Origin: an uncultured Campylobacter sp.
Lineage (GTDB): Bacteria > Campylobacterota > Campylobacteria > Campylobacterales > Campylobacteraceae
Reading direction: 5' to 3'
DNA length: 10,566 nucleotides
Assembly: GCF_905371695.1 (NCBI RefSeq)
Contig: NZ_CAJPMA010000059.1
Location: 1-10,566, forward strand
How positions within the stretch are numbered: position 1 is the first letter of the stretch; every line of letters starts with the position of its first letter. Positions 1 through 6,800 of the stretch are shown one piece after another. The notes under the pieces are model-generated. The model searched no databases, was not told the DNA's origin, and saw only the letters and a program-made list of their open reading frames with translations. The translations under genes were made by a program, and so were the position numbers.

Positions 1-67
1 CAATAGTTAAAGGGGTTACAAAGTTGAAATTGAGCGATTTTTAATTATAAAAACATAGGGTGGCCGC

Positions 68-685
68 CTACACCGCTTCCGCCCTATTTCGCCAGCCGCG
101 AGCGTAAATTTTTAAGCTAGGATTCGCAGCTATAATCTTATCGTAGTAAGCCCTCTCCGCCTCGTCGAAAGCTACGTCGAACGCGTCCGCATCACACGAA
201 TTTATCGCCCGCAAGGTTTGCGCGCCTATCGCGCCGTCGATGGCTAGATTTGCACCCGTAAGCTCGCTCGCTACCTTTTGCGCGGTTTTTACGGCGGCTT
301 TTATGCCGACGTTTACGGCAAAGCAAAATATTTCGTCCGCTATCTTTTGACTTTTTATCTCGTCCGCGCGTAAGGCGTCCCAAAATTTAGCGCGGTAAAA
401 CGCTGCTGCTGCTTTTAGCCCCTCGTCGTTATATAAATTTATGCTAGCGCGCCTTAAAATTTCAGCATCGCCCGCGCCGTAGTAGCCTAGCCTGTTTAGC
501 TCGCTCTTTACGCGCGGCCAACCGCTCCAAGCAGGGTTTGCGCTCTCATAAATTCCCATAAAAGTTAACCCGCTCTCGCCTTTGTTTTTATGCAAAACGT
601 TTGCGGGCGAGTTAAATTCTAATCTCAGTAAAATTTCATAACTCGCGTTAAAATTTGCCATAGTATTTTTAGGAAGTTTTTGCAT
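68..685 (-). CDS. Endolysin: GH108-family N-acetylmuramidase with C-terminal peptidoglycan-binding (PG_binding_3-like) half
   Basis: Predicted lysozyme that cuts the glycan strand of peptidoglycan at the end of infection. The N-terminal half (about residues 14-105) has the GH108 layout. The candidate catalytic Glu is E23 in LRLEF, followed by GESGLTFMGIYE (36-47) where the family usually has a GG-T-GIT stretch, and then FYRAKFWD (96-103). The C-terminal half carries AVNVGIKAAVK (123-133), DGAIGAQTLRAIN (150-162) and GWRNR (197-201), the usual pattern of the PG_binding_3 partner. At 205 residues it is a normal length for the family. No signal peptide is visible, so release should depend on the holin upstream. 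E23 lies in an unusual LEF context instead of the common EGGY. The start is uncertain: ATG at 685 has no Shine-Dalgarno at normal distance (a GGAGG ends 19 bases upstream), and M9 (ATG at 661) fits the family start better but also lacks one. The family call is from recognition of motifs. Confidence 0.88.
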   Translation of the reverse strand: MQKLPKNTMANFNASYEILLRLEFNSPANVLHKNKGESGLTFMGIYESANPAWSGWPRVKSELNRLGYYGAGDAEILRRASINLYNDEGLKAAAAFYRAKFWDALRADEIKSQKIADEIFCFAVNVGIKAAVKTAQKVASELTGANLAIDGAIGAQTLRAINSCDADAFDVAFDEAERAYYDKIIAANPSLKIYARGWRNRAEAV

Positions 686-691
686 AATTGC

Positions 692-711
692 GCGTAGGCT
701 GCAACCTCCGC
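692..711 (-). promoter_or_regulatory. Possible leader hairpin over the endolysin GGAGG
   Basis: In the 52-base gap before the endolysin, the minus-strand RNA can fold as GCG-G-AGGU-[UGCA]-GCCU-A-CGC. That is a 4-bp inner stem including one U-G pair, a G/A mismatch and a 3-bp outer stem. The GGAGG at 705-709 lies in the 5' arm. It is the nearest good ribosome site to the endolysin ATG at 685 but ends 19 bases from it. A second purine-rich site, AAAGGAGAG, lies at 722-730. The fold could hide the site or set its distance to the start. The fold was drawn by eye and no energy was computed. Confidence 0.3.
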
Positions 712-737
712 TTTACTCCCGCTCTCCTTTCTTAAAA

Positions 738-1073
738 TTAAAATTTAGGCGGACGCGGTAAATCGTCCGCATCGTCGTAGCCGTCCGGGCCGCCGTTATT
801 TAACTTGCTTTTTATCGCGACGTCTACGGTTTGGCGTATCCACTCCGCCCCGCGCCAGGCGATAAACCCGCACGTAGCTAGGGCTATCTTTTCGTCTTTT
901 AGCCACGCACTCACCAGCTCGTATCCTATCCAGCCTAGAAACATCGACGTAAAAGTGCCTATCACGCCGTCTATTATCTTTTTCTCTCCTTCGGCGGCCC
1001 AGCCTAAAATTCCGCCCGTAAAGCCGATAAACAGCACCCAGATATAAAACCCGAGTTTATCGATTAAATCCAT
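738..1073 (-). CDS. Holin, LydA-like (holin superfamily III type), probable
   Basis: Small membrane protein of 111 residues next to the endolysin, as expected for a holin that permeabilises the inner membrane and lets the endolysin out. Hydrophobic segments are at about 8-26 (from LGFYIWVL), 33-56 (from IIDGVIG) and a weaker one at 62-76. The stretch GFIAWRGAEWIRQTVDVAI (69-87) resembles the conserved C-terminal part of LydA-type holins as I remember them. The tail is hydrophilic and acidic, with GPDGYDDADD, ending in PRPPKF. Its ATG follows directly after the TAG of the upstream 36-residue gene with no gap. Only a weak AAAGG precedes it, so translation is probably coupled to that gene. The membrane role is well supported. 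The exact holin family is inference, and the three-segment topology is a reading of hydrophobicity by eye. Confidence 0.75.
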   Translation of the reverse strand: MDLIDKLGFYIWVLFIGFTGGILGWAAEGEKKIIDGVIGTFTSMFLGWIGYELVSAWLKDEKIALATCGFIAWRGAEWIRQTVDVAIKSKLNNGGPDGYDDADDLPRPPKF

Positions 1074-1184
1074 CTAAAACGCCTTTGCCGTAAATAGCGC
1101 CGTGATTACGATAGATAGGATTATTTCGATTACTACGCGGCGATTTAGCCAAAATTTCTTAACTTTCGCTACCGCTTCGCTCAT
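1074..1184 (-). CDS. 36-residue single-pass membrane microprotein in the lysis cassette
   Basis: Short open frame that exactly fills the space between the o-spanin and holin genes. Its ATG overlaps the o-spanin stop as ATGA (1181-1184), and its TAG abuts the holin ATG. Residues 1-16 are basic (MSEAVAKVKKFWLNRR) and residues 17-33 (VVIEIILSIVITALF and following) form one hydrophobic helix. The positive-inside rule then suggests the N terminus is in the cytoplasm. A weak AAGGG lies about eight bases upstream. I do not recognise a family. The position suggests a holin partner, antiholin or pinholin-like role, or only a coupling peptide that passes ribosomes to the holin. Perfect gene-to-gene tiling and a clean membrane-protein composition argue that it is real. 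The function is inference. Confidence 0.65.
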   Translation of the reverse strand: MSEAVAKVKKFWLNRRVVIEIILSIVITALFTAKAF

Positions 1185-1411
1185 TTTACGCACCCTTTTA
1201 AAAGCTCCTCGCACGTCTTGAAATAGGCCATCAGCTCTTTCGCGCTCTGCGCGCTTCCGTCGTAAACGGGCTTTGCGGGCATTTTTTCAATGCAGGCTAC
1301 GGGTACGTAGACTTCTTTGAACTCGGTTTGCGTTATTATCGCAGGCTTACCGGCGCAGCCGCAAAGAGCCGCCGCGAATAGCGCGCCTAGCGTTATTTTA
1401 ATAGCTCGCAT
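1181..1411 (-). CDS. o-spanin, Rz1-like outer-membrane lipoprotein
   Basis: Lipoprotein of 76 residues. Residues 2-18 form a lipoprotein signal peptide with basic MRAIK, a hydrophobic core and lipobox LCGC, so the lipidated residue should be C19. The +2 residue is Ala, which favours outer-membrane sorting. The mature chain of about 58 residues has Pro-containing YVPVACIEKMPAKPVYDG (35-52), as in many Rz1-like proteins, and further cysteines at 40, 67 and 74. The gene starts inside the last codons of the i-spanin gene (14-base overlap, different frame), with AAGGAG seven bases before its ATG within that gene. This is the usual arrangement for a two-component spanin pair. Together the pair would bridge inner and outer membrane and fuse them in the last step of lysis. 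The call rests on lipobox and context, since Rz1 sequences are poorly conserved. Confidence 0.8.
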   Translation of the reverse strand: MRAIKITLGALFAAALCGCAGKPAIITQTEFKEVYVPVACIEKMPAKPVYDGSAQSAKELMAYFKTCEELLKGCVK

Positions 1412-1775
1412 TCATTAGCTCCTTATAAAATTTTAGCTCGCGTTCGCAGCCTGCGTCCTTTTGCGGAGTTTGCACCCGCGCTAGTCTCTCTCCGGCTCTT
1501 TTAGCTTTCTGTTCGGCCTCCTCGCTTTTTACTCGTAGGCTTTGTGTTTTCTCGTTTACTAGCTCGATTTTTGCGACGCAAGCGTCTAAATTCGCCTTTG
1601 AAATCTCGCTTTGGCTAATCGCTAGCGTTAAATTTTCCCTTAAATCGGCGTTGTCTTCGCGCAAATCCGCAATTTGCCCGCGCAAATTTATCGCGTAAAG
1701 CAAGGCCGATATCAGCGCCGCGCAAAAAGTGCCGGCAACCGCTAAGAATACTTTATTGTCTAGAATTTGCCACAT
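1398..1775 (-). CDS. i-spanin, Rz-like inner-membrane coiled-coil protein
   Basis: Protein of 125 residues with one N-terminal membrane helix (about 9-29, FLAVAGTFCAALISALLYAI) and a long periplasmic helix (about 33-103) rich in Ala, Glu, Lys and Leu. That helix includes the near-repeat ADLREDN/ADLREN at 36-48. This is the i-spanin layout: a membrane anchor and a coiled coil that reaches through the periplasm to the o-spanin lipoprotein. Cysteines at 65 and 110 could form intermolecular disulfides, as reported for some Rz dimers; that is inference. GGAG lies six bases before the ATG and falls in the last codons of the DUF1353 gene. The end of this gene overlaps the o-spanin gene by 14 bases. 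A generic phage membrane coiled-coil protein is the alternative, but the overlapping lipoprotein makes the spanin call strong. Confidence 0.82.
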   Translation of the reverse strand: MWQILDNKVFLAVAGTFCAALISALLYAINLRGQIADLREDNADLRENLTLAISQSEISKANLDACVAKIELVNEKTQSLRVKSEEAEQKAKRAGERLARVQTPQKDAGCERELKFYKELMNASY

Positions 1776-1776
1776 T

Positions 1777-2124
1777 TTACGCTCCGTATTTGATTTTATG
1801 ATACGCGCGGCATGTGTAGTAAAAGATTAAAATTTTCCATTCCGCTACACCTAGCTCGCCCATAATCTCTTTTAAAATTTCGTCCGCGCGCTCGTATCGT
1901 TCTAAGTCGCATAGATAATCGTGTGCGACTACGGCGCTAAGGTATTCGGGGCTATTGGGCGGAAAAATAGACCAAAAGATGCGCGGAACGTTCGCACCGT
2001 TCGTTTTATAGCCCGCGGGTATTTTTATAGTCTCGCCGCTTGCACTTTGATATTCGTACTCCCACGCCAGCTCGAATTTATCCTTATCGAAAGGCTTTAC
2101 GACCACTCTTTTTACTTCACTCAT
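1777..2124 (-). CDS. DUF1353 phage protein
   Basis: Protein of 115 residues matching the DUF1353 pattern. It has IPAGYKTNGANVPRIFW (35-51), FPP (54-56), the AHDYL motif (67-71) and the helical RADEILKEIMGELGV region. DUF1353 proteins are common between tail-fibre and lysis genes of phages and prophages. Their function is not established as far as I know. The conserved H68-D69 pair and the N-G-A-x-V-P-R loop look like a possible metal or catalytic site, but that is inference. No signal peptide or membrane helix is visible. Its ATG overlaps the DUF4376 stop as ATGA, with GGAGG seven bases upstream. A possible frameshift between the two genes is described separately. Confidence 0.85.
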   Translation of the reverse strand: MSEVKRVVVKPFDKDKFELAWEYEYQSASGETIKIPAGYKTNGANVPRIFWSIFPPNSPEYLSAVVAHDYLCDLERYERADEILKEIMGELGVAEWKILIFYYTCRAYHKIKYGA

Positions 2125-2136
2125 TTTTTTCCTCCT
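2121..2136 (-). other. Possible -1 slippery site (A-AAA-AAA) at the DUF4376/DUF1353 junction
   Basis: The minus strand reads TTA GGA GGA AAA AAA TGA at the end of the DUF4376 gene. The A7 run sits in the phase X-XXY-YYZ (A AAA AAA) just before the stop. A -1 slip would continue as ATG AGT GAA, which is the DUF1353 frame, and give a fused protein. GGAGG directly upstream could either stimulate a slip or simply be the ribosome site of the DUF1353 ATG. The ordinary ATGA-coupling explanation is sufficient, so confidence in real frameshifting is low. Confidence 0.25.
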
Positions 2137-2678
2137 AAATCTATCTCGATTACGTCCGCGAAATCTATCGCGGCGAGTTCATCCTTCGTAGTAGCAGCGT
2201 TTATTGCTGTTTCGTATCTCCACTTTAAGTTAAATAGCTCTATACCGCCCCGTTCTATGGCTATCTTTATATTTTTTAGCTCGTCTAGGGTTACGGGCTT
2301 AAAGCTATTGTCGAACGTTCTAAATACCTTTTGGGGCAGTTCGTCGTAGTTTTCTATCATGGATATCGCGTTTAGTAGATATTTATACCCACCGTCTATC
2401 TCACCAAAGCCTTTTAAATTTATCTTCGCACGCTCGGTCATATCTTTTTGCCACCGCGAAAGCTCGGCCAGCTTTTGCTCTTTTAGCTCGTCGAGGCTAG
2501 GCTCTTTCGTTTCGCAAAAGAGTGTTTTATTTTTTTTATCTACCTTGTTTGCGCCCGAGCTTACCGCTTCTTGCCAAACTTCGTCGGTTATAGTTATATT
2601 AGGGCTCGGAACATCCTTAAAATCGTCTGGATAATAGCCCCAGATCTCAAACGTGCCCGGTTTATAATGAACTTTCAT
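2121..2678 (-). CDS. DUF4376 protein, tail-fibre-associated (possible fibre assembly factor)
   Basis: Protein of 185 residues from the chosen start. A longer frame begins at 2762, but ATG at 2678 (MKVHYKPG) has AAGGAG five bases upstream, overlapping the fibre gene stop, while the longer form would run 74 bases into the fibre gene. The N-terminal part (GYYPDDF, followed by TITDEVWQEAV) resembles the short domains found in tail-fibre assembly proteins. The C-terminal half is DUF4376-like: RAKINLKGFGEIDGGYKYLL, then FRTFDNSFKPVTLDEL, and finally AINAATTKDELAAIDF. In this position, directly after the fibre, such proteins are often annotated as fibre assembly or chaperone-like, but the biochemical role is not established. 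No membrane segment is visible. The DUF1353 gene follows with a 4-base overlap. Confidence 0.8.
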   Translation of the reverse strand: MKVHYKPGTFEIWGYYPDDFKDVPSPNITITDEVWQEAVSSGANKVDKKNKTLFCETKEPSLDELKEQKLAELSRWQKDMTERAKINLKGFGEIDGGYKYLLNAISMIENYDELPQKVFRTFDNSFKPVTLDELKNIKIAIERGGIELFNLKWRYETAINAATTKDELAAIDFADVIEIDLGGKK

Positions 2679-2691
2679 GTTTTCTCCTTTA
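2679..2691 (-). promoter_or_regulatory. Ribosome binding site that fixes the DUF4376 gene start
   Basis: AAGGAG (2684-2689) lies five bases before ATG at 2678 and shares bases with the tail-fibre TAA stop at 2689-2691. This supports the shorter start over the upstream ATG at 2762, which would overlap the fibre gene heavily. Confidence 0.8.
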
Positions 2692-3813
2692 GTATCCGAA
2701 GGCTTGAAACGATACGGATACCGTAAAAGCATAACCGCTATCGTAACGTCGATTAAAAACAAATCCGGCTTTATCGATATTTTCGGTAATAACGAACGAG
2801 CCGCCGTCTATGGTCGGTTCGTTATCTTTCTTGTACCTAACCACGGTGATTTGAGCGACCACAAATATGTAAGCATTGGGGAATGCGGAACTAAAATTTA
2901 CTCTGAGGGGCACGGTCTCCGTACGATTTTGTGACCATTTTTGAAAGTCAACCTTTCCTGCCCTAGCTTGTAGCTTACCGAGAGCGCTTTCTAATCCTAA
3001 TATCTCTTTTAGCTTATTAATACTCATAGGCCTCACGTGGTTTTCATTTTGTGAGAAGCGGTAGAGTATCTCGTGATTGGGTCCCGCTAGATTATCTTGA
3101 TTCCCCTCGGTCAGCCTAAAATGGCTTGCGCTTATCCATCTGCCCTCAAAATCTCCGTTGCCGTCTCTTTTAACTATCGTGCCGGGGACATTGACCGCGC
3201 TAACCCCGCTTCCGAAAATTTCGGCATTAAACGTTTGGCTGGCGCTAAAAACGTTTTGGGTGTTTGTTTTTGCCGCATTTAGAGCTAAATTATCCACTTC
3301 GGCTTTGGTATATACATTTAATATCTCGCGCGTTTTACCTAGACTCATAGCCCTTATAAAGCCGTCGTCGTTTCTGTAACTTATACACGAATCTGAATTT
3401 GCCATCTGATCGTAGTGGGGCGCGCTTTGATAAAAATTAACGGCATATATATATCCAGCGCCATTACGCCTAACTATTTTATTTGCAAGCGGATCCGCGC
3501 TTGCTTCGCTGGAATTTAGCTTATTCTTTAAAAGCTCATCTATCTCGGTTGCCGAGTATCCGTTTTTTATACTGCCGTCGCTTGCGTCTATCTCACATAC
3601 TACTCCCCAAATATTATTCGCGCTATTTCTTATTTTTAAATAGTGCTTTTTGGCGTTTGAAATATCTAGCCACAACATCCCAGCTTGCGGGCTTGAAGGA
3701 GCCGTAGCGCCCGCATTTAGCGAGGCAAGGGCACTAAAAATGTTATTCGCCTGCGTTCTAAACGCCGTTCCACTTTGGTTAGCCGGTATGGTGAAGCTAT
3801 TTACTTGTGCCAT
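2689..3813 (-). CDS. Tail fibre protein with gp53-like C-terminal knob
   Basis: Receptor-binding fibre candidate of 374 residues located right after the tail-tip gene. Residues 1-75 form an N-terminal attachment region; APSSPQAGMLWLD (38-50) is a typical start of such fibres. Two spacer motifs of the YTKAEVDxL type lie at 86-100 (GYSATEIDELLKNKL) and 167-176. Two diverged copies of a 55-60-residue unit lie at about 111-165 (IVRRNGAGYI to REIL) and 211-271 (IVKRDGNGDF to KEIL), 100 residues apart. A helix at about 268-285 leads to a C-terminal domain (297-374) with VNFSSAFPNAYIFVVA and a final FQAFGY. This resembles the C-terminal domain of gp53-like putative tail fibres. AAGGG lies seven bases before the ATG. 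The specific receptor cannot be read from sequence. Confidence 0.83.
   Translation of the reverse strand: MAQVNSFTIPANQSGTAFRTQANNIFSALASLNAGATAPSSPQAGMLWLDISNAKKHYLKIRNSANNIWGVVCEIDASDGSIKNGYSATEIDELLKNKLNSSEASADPLANKIVRRNGAGYIYAVNFYQSAPHYDQMANSDSCISYRNDDGFIRAMSLGKTREILNVYTKAEVDNLALNAAKTNTQNVFSASQTFNAEIFGSGVSAVNVPGTIVKRDGNGDFEGRWISASHFRLTEGNQDNLAGPNHEILYRFSQNENHVRPMSINKLKEILGLESALGKLQARAGKVDFQKWSQNRTETVPLRVNFSSAFPNAYIFVVAQITVVRYKKDNEPTIDGGSFVITENIDKAGFVFNRRYDSGYAFTVSVSFQAFGY
3001..3183 (-). repeat. Tail fibre internal repeat, copy 2
   Basis: Codes for fibre residues 211-271. It matches copy 1 at IV-K/R-R-D/N-G-x-G near the start, then H/Y-x-I/S-x-YR in the middle, and ends R-x-MS-x-x-K-x-x-EIL. 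It is a protein-level repeat, diverged at DNA level, that probably repeats a beta-rich shaft unit. Confidence 0.6.
3319..3483 (-). repeat. Tail fibre internal repeat, copy 1
   Basis: Codes for fibre residues 111-165, from NKIVRRNGAG to SLGKTREIL. It aligns with copy 2 with a few extra residues in the second copy before the YR pair. The MS-x-x-K-x-x-EIL end is the clearest match. Confidence 0.6.
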
Positions 3814-3814
3814 T

Positions 3815-6800
3815 TTAATACCCTTTCGCTATATAATTAAATTCGCGCCTTACGCTAGCGCCGTTTTTGTCTATGATTTTTATCATAAATCCTTTGTCTG
3901 TTTGGTTTGTTAGTATAGCGTCGTCTCCGCTTCGAGCGTCGATGATCGTTATTTGCACCTTCGGAGCTACGCTAAAATCGTTTTTATACTTTATATTTAC
4001 AACCCCGTTCGCTGCGCTTACGCTACTCTCGCTTTCGATGACGTCTGGCATATCGATTAAAATGTTTAAAGCATTTATAAAAGGCGTTATAAGCGCCGTT
4101 TTTGCTGTAAGCGCGACCCTAAATTTAAAAGCCTTACCTATGTATTCGCCGCTTTCGAAGTCCTTATACGCCGCCCAGCTTATGCCGTCTTTGGATAGCG
4201 AAATTTGAAGCCTCGCTGTAAAGTCGTTTTCATTGGCGCCATCTACGTTTTCTACTTTATCGACGTTTGAGAAGCTATCGAACACAGAATTTAACGCCAA
4301 CCCGCTAACATCCAAAAAGGCGCTTATCTTGCATAACTTTTCGCTGCTTAGGGTTACGATCTTTTTAACATCGTAGTTTCCGCTTAATGCGGAGAGTTTT
4401 CTAGCCACGATGTTCGCGTTCGTATAATCGCCTATTAGGCATAGTCCGTTGTTTGAAATTTGGGTGTTATTATGCATCCCGTCCCACGCGGGTTGCGCGA
4501 TAGTTTCCATCACGTTTATATCAAGGCGATTTTCATCTACGATCAGCGTCTTTGCTTGCACGCTATATACTTTTAGTCCATACGCGTTTTCGTAATAGGC
4601 TTTTATGAGATAGGTTCCGTTAAAATTTAGCCCCGCGGTTAGTCCTTTGGTATCTGCCACCTTATAAGCGTTATCCCAGCTTACGCCTTTGCGTAGTTCA
4701 TAATATAAGTCTTTGCCCGCTTCGTTCCAGTATGCGTGAAGTTTATTTTCCTTGTAGATGGTGCCGAAAGCGGCGATATTAGGCGGGGGCGTAGCGGTTA
4801 AGCTTAGCCCCGCTTCCGCGCTTCTAATATTGCTCGTATCGATAGCTATTACGCGAATATTTAAATTTTGGGCGTCTTTTTTGACACTAGCGGACAAATT
4901 CGTTGTAGCTCCTACTAGCGCGCCGTCTTTGTAAATTTCAAACTCTTTAAAGTCGATAGGCCTGTCGTCGTAGCTCCAACTTAACTCCCACTCATCGCGG
5001 GTCTCGGTCGCCTTTAAATTTTGAACCCTCGGCGGCGGAGCTAGTTTGCCGACTACCTTATGCGCGCAACTTACGCTATTACCGAACGTATCGCTTATCG
5101 ATATTTTGTAGGTTACGTTATCTTTTACTTTTACGTCGCAAAAGCTATCGTTCGTCTTAATCGCCAGCTCTTTACCTCCGCCTTTGACTTTTACGAGATA
5201 GCTTAGGCTGGATCCGCGCCAAGCAAGCGATAAATACGTTTCGATAGTCTTATTTTCGAGGCGTAAATTTTCGGTTACGCGCAAATTTGAAAGCCCTAGC
5301 GATGAGCCGTTTTGCGTGCGGATAGTATCGCGGTCGTTATAGACGTCCTCGTTGTATTCGATAGCCGTTATATGACGCGTAAATTCACCCCCGATTGAAA
5401 TTTTGATAATGCGGTATAATTTACTAACCTTGTTTACTTCGCCAAAGGCGTAGTTATCGTATCGCTTATACGCCGCACCGTTTAGATTTACCCTTATTTT
5501 ATTGGGCGCGATAAATTCTAAAATTTGATATTCTTTAACCTCGTTTACGTCGTTTTTAATTTGAATAGCGTATACCGCGGTATCTTTTAATACAAAGTCC
5601 CCGAGGTTTCTATCAAGCGTGAGAATATTGCCTGCGCTATCCGCTTCAAGTCTGCCCGAAAAACCGTATTGAGGCACGTCGTGGCTTACTCTTATCACGT
5701 CACCGTAACGACAAACAAGGCTATCTTTATCGGCTTCAAATTCTATGGTTTCGGTCAAGTATTGGTTGCAGTTTAATAAAAAACGCCCGTAAGATTTGGC
5801 CTGTTCCTCGTCCGTGCAGCCTATCAATGTTACGGAGGTTTTAGACGTCATCCTGGAGTTGTCGAGAGTTCTAGCGCCTACCGAAACGATAGAGGCCTCA
5901 TACTCTTTATTTTTATCGTAGTAGGTTATCTCGACGAAATTAGCCCTATCTACGAGAGGCAAAAACGATTGCTTAAACGTGCCGCTTAGGATATTGCCCA
6001 TGCCAAAAAGGAAACTTTGCACGGGTAAAATTTCGGCCTTTTCTATTATTACGTCGAATTTCGAGCCGGCCTGCAAAACCGAGGCACGGCCGAGCAAGCT
6101 AACGGTATCAAGAGCCTTTTTAACGCTTACTTCGCTATCGAATACGATATTACAAGTTAATTTTTTTTCATTGCAAAATTTAGCCCACTCTTTGAAGCTA
6201 GGCATTATCCTAGAAGGTTCTACTCCACTATCTATCAGGATTTGTTCGGCTACTTCTGCGGGGTTGCTCGAATTCGCCGATACGACGCAGGTAATCGTAG
6301 GCGCGTTGCCGCTAAGTTGATCTGTCGCCAACGCCCGCACCGCTAAAAGAGCCGTGCCGGGATATATAAAATCATCCTTGGTTGTTTCGGTAACATATTC
6401 GAGATAGCAATCGCTTCCGTATCGACTACCCGTATTAGGCGCGGAGTTAAATTTCGCCCTTACGTAATACCTGTTAGCCGGGAGGTTATCCGCTTTTAGT
6501 GTCTTTCTAAAAGAAGCGGTAGAAGCGCCGCTTATGGTTACGGGGCTTTGAGAAAAACTTATCCAAGTTTTATTATCGACGGAGTATTCTACCGTTACGC
6601 TTATAGAGTATCCGTCTAGACCGCCGTTATCATTTGCATACCAAAGGCCGCGCGGCATAAGAAGCGTAGCCGTAAGAGAAGTTACGGCATTGCCGTCGGT
6701 TTGGCTTAGCGCGTGCTCTCCATTTGGATTTAGCTTTTTGCCCACGCCTTTGTCGTAGGGCGTATCATTAAAGTGCTCGATAATAGCTTGCGTAGTTTCG

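Noticed and set aside
1..67. Attachment site or start of another gene at the left edge
   Set aside because: Only 67 AT-rich bases are visible, with no repeat partner, tRNA or open frame of useful length.
49..74. Possible terminator after the endolysin: GGTG/CACC stem overlapping the stop, then TTTTT on the minus strand
   Set aside because: The stem is only four base pairs with an 8-base loop, overlaps the coding end and is five bases away from a short T-run. This is too weak to call.
192..383. 63-residue frame inside the endolysin gene on the same strand
   Set aside because: It is extremely Arg/Lys/Ser-rich and matches an out-of-frame reading of the lysozyme with no ribosome site.
805..1047. 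Plus-strand open frames across the window (for example 805-1047, 1921-2349, 2677-2934, 9540-9842)
   Set aside because: All lie opposite well-supported minus-strand genes, have unusual composition and match no family I recognise. They are shadows of the coding strand.
2679..2762. Longer N terminus for the DUF4376 protein starting at 2762
   Set aside because: It would overlap the fibre gene by 74 bases, its extra residues look like an out-of-frame reading of the fibre end, and the ATG at 2678 has an excellent ribosome site.
3815..4535. Diversity-generating retroelement variable region at the C terminus of the tail-tip or fibre gene
   Set aside because: No reverse transcriptase, template repeat or cluster of AAY codons was seen in the window.
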